Shown here piece after piece: positions 12,902 to 13,994 of a stretch of DNA of 13,994 nt. A program made the translations under genes and the position numbers. This DNA comes from SFLA01 sp045595785 (GTDB lineage Bacteria; Bacillota; Clostridia; Oscillospirales; CAG-382), in contig JAZOBE010000028.1 in the NCBI GenBank assembly GCA_045595785.1, positions 1-13,994 on the forward strand. Reading direction: 5' to 3'. The notes below the pieces were generated by a model. The model had not been told where the DNA came from. It searched no databases and saw nothing but the letters and a program-made list of their open reading frames with translations. Numbering within the stretch: position 1 is the stretch's first letter; each line of letters opens with the position of its first letter.

Positions 12902-13714
12902 ATGAAAAACAATAAACACATTTTATTATTTATCTTACTTATCGAAGCTATTTGCTTTTCGCTTTTCTCCTGTGTTGCCGAAAACAACGTTTCACAAACC
13001 AACTCGCAACAGAAAGACTCAAGCTTGCTCATAATGGGCGATTTCAAGCCTGAAGAAGAGGCTTTCATAACATACGAAAAGGCACTTGAAGAATACAGGG
13101 ATCCGTTTATCGCATCGTTAGCAGGAAGCGCGCCCAAGGAAGCTCGAATGATTCCGCAGTTCGATGGTGATATAACACAGCTTCGGATTTCAGTGCCGAA
13201 ACGACTACTTGTGCTCGATTCTGATAAAAAGCAGGCGTATCAGATTTACTACGGGTATTTATCTGATGGTAAATGGTGTGATATTCCTGCCGATAACTAT
13301 GATTTAAAAACATTAAATGATTTGGATTCAGGCTATTCAGACGGTTGGGACGCACTTTCCGGCGACCACGTGGTGAAAATGGGACCCTATTTGTTGTTAG
13401 GTTTTTATTCTCCTGTACAAAACAGTTCTGTTGTAAAAGATTCGTTGAATTCGCAGGTGTTAACCTTCACGGCTGACAGTTTAACTGAGGGAACGGAATA
13501 CGAAGCGTGTCAAATTTACGAAAACGCTTTGGCGGGCGGAACAGAAAATTATGATTACTTTGTTATAAGCTTTGGCGACCGTCATTATATTGCGTTGGAG
13601 TATGACAAAATGCCAACAAATTATACCGTAACAGTTACCCTTGACTTCGGAACCGCGCCTATGGATATTACTTATACCTACGATGACATTATGGAAGCTC
13701 TGAACCGCAAATAA
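12902..13714 (+). CDS. Hypothetical lipoprotein, possible orphan immunity protein
   Basis: The 270-residue protein has a lipoprotein signal peptide: a basic start (MKNNKH), a hydrophobic core (ILLFILLIEAICFSL) and the lipobox LFSC with Cys24. The mature part is polar and mixed alpha/beta, ending in a TVTLDFGTAPMDITYTYDD segment. I recognise no enzyme motif. ATG 12902 was chosen for its position at the signal peptide and the GAGGTG upstream; the longer frame to 12848 has no SD. It follows a toxin-tail remnant by 17 nt and lies behind leader repeat B. An immunity role at the outer face of the membrane is possible but rests on context. A strong terminator follows. Confidence 0.65.
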   Translation: MKNNKHILLFILLIEAICFSLFSCVAENNVSQTNSQQKDSSLLIMGDFKPEEEAFITYEKALEEYRDPFIASLAGSAPKEARMIPQFDGDITQLRISVPKRLLVLDSDKKQAYQIYYGYLSDGKWCDIPADNYDLKTLNDLDSGYSDGWDALSGDHVVKMGPYLLLGFYSPVQNSSVVKDSLNSQVLTFTADSLTEGTEYEACQIYENALAGGTENYDYFVISFGDRHYIALEYDKMPTNYTVTVTLDFGTAPMDITYTYDDIMEALNRK

Positions 13715-13724
13715 CAAAAACAAA

Positions 13725-13761
13725 CAAGCCGTTGTCTTTTTGACAACGGCTTGACTTTTTT
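13725..13761 (+). terminator. Intrinsic terminator after the lipoprotein gene
   Basis: CAAGCCGTTGTC (13725-13736) pairs perfectly with GACAACGGCTTG (13742-13753), then AC and six T. It isolates the lipoprotein gene from repeat copy C. Confidence 0.93.
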
Positions 13762-13794
13762 ATTCGATATGTCTCCTAATGTAAGAGATTTTTC

Positions 13795-13823
13795 TTGACA
13801 AAATCTGTATTTTATGGTAAAAT
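13795..13823 (+). promoter_or_regulatory. Repeat-borne sigma-A promoter, copy C
   Basis: TTGACA (13795-13800), a 17-nt spacer, TAAAAT (13818-13823). With no terminator after it, this copy could transcribe the downstream ORF directly. Confidence 0.85.
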
Positions 13824-13870
13824 GCATATACAGTAAATAGCATCTACTTTAAGAGCAGGTGTGCCCATAT
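13795..13870 (+). repeat. Leader repeat, copy C (first 76 bp only)
   Basis: Matches the first 76 bp of copies A and B with a single substitution in the promoter spacer. Identity stops after GTGCCCATAT. The terminator and RHS scrap are absent; the sequence that follows is unrelated. Confidence 0.93.
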
Positions 13871-13884
13871 TTTTCTAATCTTCG

Positions 13885-13994
13885 ATGACAAATGCATTTG
13901 GCGGCATAAAACGTCCAATAAACAATCCGATTCCAAACGGTGAATACAATTATTGGGATTTACTCTTCTTGCTTGTGAAAGACGTTTTAGAAGA
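13885..13994 (+). CDS. N-terminal part of an unknown protein, cut by window end
   Basis: An open frame from ATG 13885 runs to the window edge (36 codons), starting MTNAFGGIKRPINNPIPNGE and continuing with a hydrophobic helix-like stretch (YWDLLFLLVKDVLEE). An in-frame stop lies 7 nt upstream at 13876-13878, so the frame cannot extend back into the repeat. No good SD is visible, which lowers confidence in the start. By analogy with copies A and B it may be another cassette gene (toxin tip or immunity), but I recognise no family. Confidence 0.4.
   Translation, partial: MTNAFGGIKRPINNPIPNGEYNYWDLLFLLVKDVLE

Noticed and set aside
10273..13870. CRISPR-like repeat array
   Set aside because: Only three copies, of 76-138 bp, spaced 1.2-2.4 kb apart with genes between them, and each contains a promoter. 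No short direct repeats or cas genes are present.

Overview
The window looks like a chromosomal segment of a low-to-mid GC member of the Clostridia (Bacillota), possibly an Oscillospiraceae/Ruminococcaceae-type gut or rumen bacterium. This rests on the infC-rpmI-rplT and rpsU core block, near-consensus sigma-A promoters with 17-bp spacers, strong GGAGG ribosome binding sites, a clostridial-type amidase-SH3b protein, and the DUF2975/XRE and CmpB-type membrane families. No taxonomic search was possible.

Layout. (1) 1-139: outer end of an IS30-family insertion sequence, with the first codons of a transposase reading out of the window. (2) 192-2009 (-): a lone oligopeptide-binding lipoprotein with its own promoter and terminator. 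(3) 2150-4278 (+): a candidate structured small RNA with its own promoter and two tandem terminators, then a predicted ABC-class ATPase (COG3044 type) that starts at TTG behind a possible 13-codon leader ORF. (4) 4331-6685 (+): an operon of a DUF2975 membrane protein, a small XRE/Cro-type regulator and a large polytopic membrane protein, followed by a four-to-five-TM protein at 6768-7364. (5) 7368-9001 (-): translation genes infC-rpmI-rplT and a separately promoted rpsU. infC appears to start at AUC and is preceded by a leader containing a terminator (L20-type autoregulation expected). (6) 9081-10265 (+): an amidase-SH3b protein and a CmpB-like membrane protein whose SD lies in the amidase terminator hairpin.

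(7) 10273-13994 (+) is the accessory part and the most interesting. A 138-bp module (sigma-A promoter, short leader, intrinsic terminator, and a scrap of RHS core) occurs at 10273 and 12632. Its first 76 bp recur at 13795. Copy A precedes a truncated RHS core carrying a C-terminal domain with His and Cys motifs suggestive of a permuted papain-like (NlpC/LRAT-type) fold. Two candidate immunity genes follow, the second behind what may be the tail of a lost toxin. Copy B precedes an in-frame remnant in which RHS core is fused to another toxin-like tail, then a lipoprotein gene. Copy C precedes an ORF cut by the window end. I read this as a graveyard or storage array of displaced RHS-tip/immunity cassettes, each behind a repeated leader whose terminator (copies A and B) lies before the coding part. 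The repeats, promoters and terminators are seen directly; toxin and immunity roles are inferred from the RHS core and gene order.
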